6,510 nucleotides of DNA from contig CAZXCK010000185.1 in NCBI GenBank assembly GCA_964639225.1, positions 1-6,510 of the forward strand, in the 5' to 3' direction. The notes below the pieces were generated by a model. It worked only from the letters and a program-made list of their open reading frames with translations. It had not been told where the DNA came from and did no database searches. The first letter of the stretch is position 1. The number at the start of each line of letters is the position of its first letter. This document shows, in pieces, positions 6,411 to 6,510 of this stretch. The DNA is from CAZXCK01 sp964639225. GTDB taxonomy: Bacteria > Chloroflexota > Anaerolineae > Aggregatilineales > Phototrophicaceae. A program made the translations under genes and the position numbers.

Positions 6411-6510
6411 ATGTCGTCCGGCGGCGGGTTTACCGCAGGCACAGGCGCAGCCGATGTCTTCATCGGCGGAATAGGCCGGGAAGATATTCGATCATACTAC
6501 ACGGCACTTT
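6411..6510 (+). CDS. Possible start of a divergent gene running off the window (tentative)
   Basis: From an ATG at 6411 the plus-strand frame is open for 33 codons to the window edge; a TGA at 6402-6404 closes it upstream. The peptide starts MSSGGGF and later reads VFIGGIGREDIRSYYTAL, which looks like natural protein. The stretch GGIGREDIRSYY recalls the GG-GREDVRRFY segment of some SnoaL/NTF2-like proteins. That is a memory-based resemblance over about a dozen residues, and such proteins normally have some 40 residues before that point, which are absent here. The GGGG directly before the ATG is too close to act as a Shine-Dalgarno site. An open run this short is not significant at this G+C content. 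It could be a true start, a truncated gene or chance. If real, only 54 bases would separate it from the SDR start on the other strand. Confidence 0.25.
   Translation, partial: MSSGGGFTAGTGAADVFIGGIGREDIRSYYTAL
6450..6467. other. Perfect 7-bp inverted repeat with 4-base loop
   Basis: GCCGATG (6450-6456) and CATCGGC (6461-6467) form a perfect 7-bp stem around TCTT. It lies about 94 bases upstream of the SDR start. No T-run follows on either strand, so a simple intrinsic terminator is unlikely. It could be a protein-binding palindrome, the terminator-like end of a minus-strand gene beyond the window, or coincidence. Confidence 0.35.

Noticed and set aside
6359..6510. Plus-strand frame open from 6359 to the window edge
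   Set aside because: The translation is extremely Arg-rich, typical of reading G+C-rich DNA out of frame, and it has no good start.

Overview
The window is ordinary bacterial protein-coding DNA of fairly high G+C content (about 60% by eye), densely packed and with good Shine-Dalgarno sites. I see no tRNA, rRNA, CRISPR array, insertion sequence or phage gene. The gene mix and protein style would fit a Chloroflexota-like heterotroph, but that is an impression from memory. Nothing in the window is diagnostic of a phylum.

Layout. (1) Bases 1-164: the 3' end of an unidentified plus-strand gene. (2) Bases 165-309: a lower-G+C spacer, probably carrying the control signals for what follows. (3) Bases 310-5564: three plus-strand genes with gaps of 18 and 17 bases, almost certainly one transcript. 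They encode a large cytosolic GH38 alpha-mannosidase of the MAN2C1/Ams1 type, an HpcH/HpaI-type class II pyruvate aldolase, and a histidinol-dehydrogenase-family NAD enzyme. The last looks like a catabolic relative of HisD rather than the histidine-biosynthetic enzyme. (4) Bases 5565-5603: a 39-base convergent spacer; a pair of mutually exclusive hairpins spans its start and the end of the HisD-like gene. (5) Bases 5604-6356: a minus-strand classical SDR oxidoreductase with an intact active site. (6) Bases 6357-6510: a spacer with a perfect 7-bp hairpin and several short open frames that cannot be resolved because the window ends.

How the genes may work together (inference): the mannosidase would release mannose or a related sugar from imported oligosaccharides. 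The aldolase would cleave a 2-keto-3-deoxy sugar acid, or a similar 2-oxo-4-hydroxy acid, to pyruvate plus an aldehyde. The HisD-like enzyme would oxidise a terminal alcohol (or the aldehyde) to a carboxylate, and the SDR would act on a hydroxyl or keto group in the same route. The operon arrangement is seen directly; the substrates are not known. The most interesting point is the pairing of a HisD-family dehydrogenase with a pyruvate aldolase in a glycan-degradation operon. I found no clearly new kind of system.
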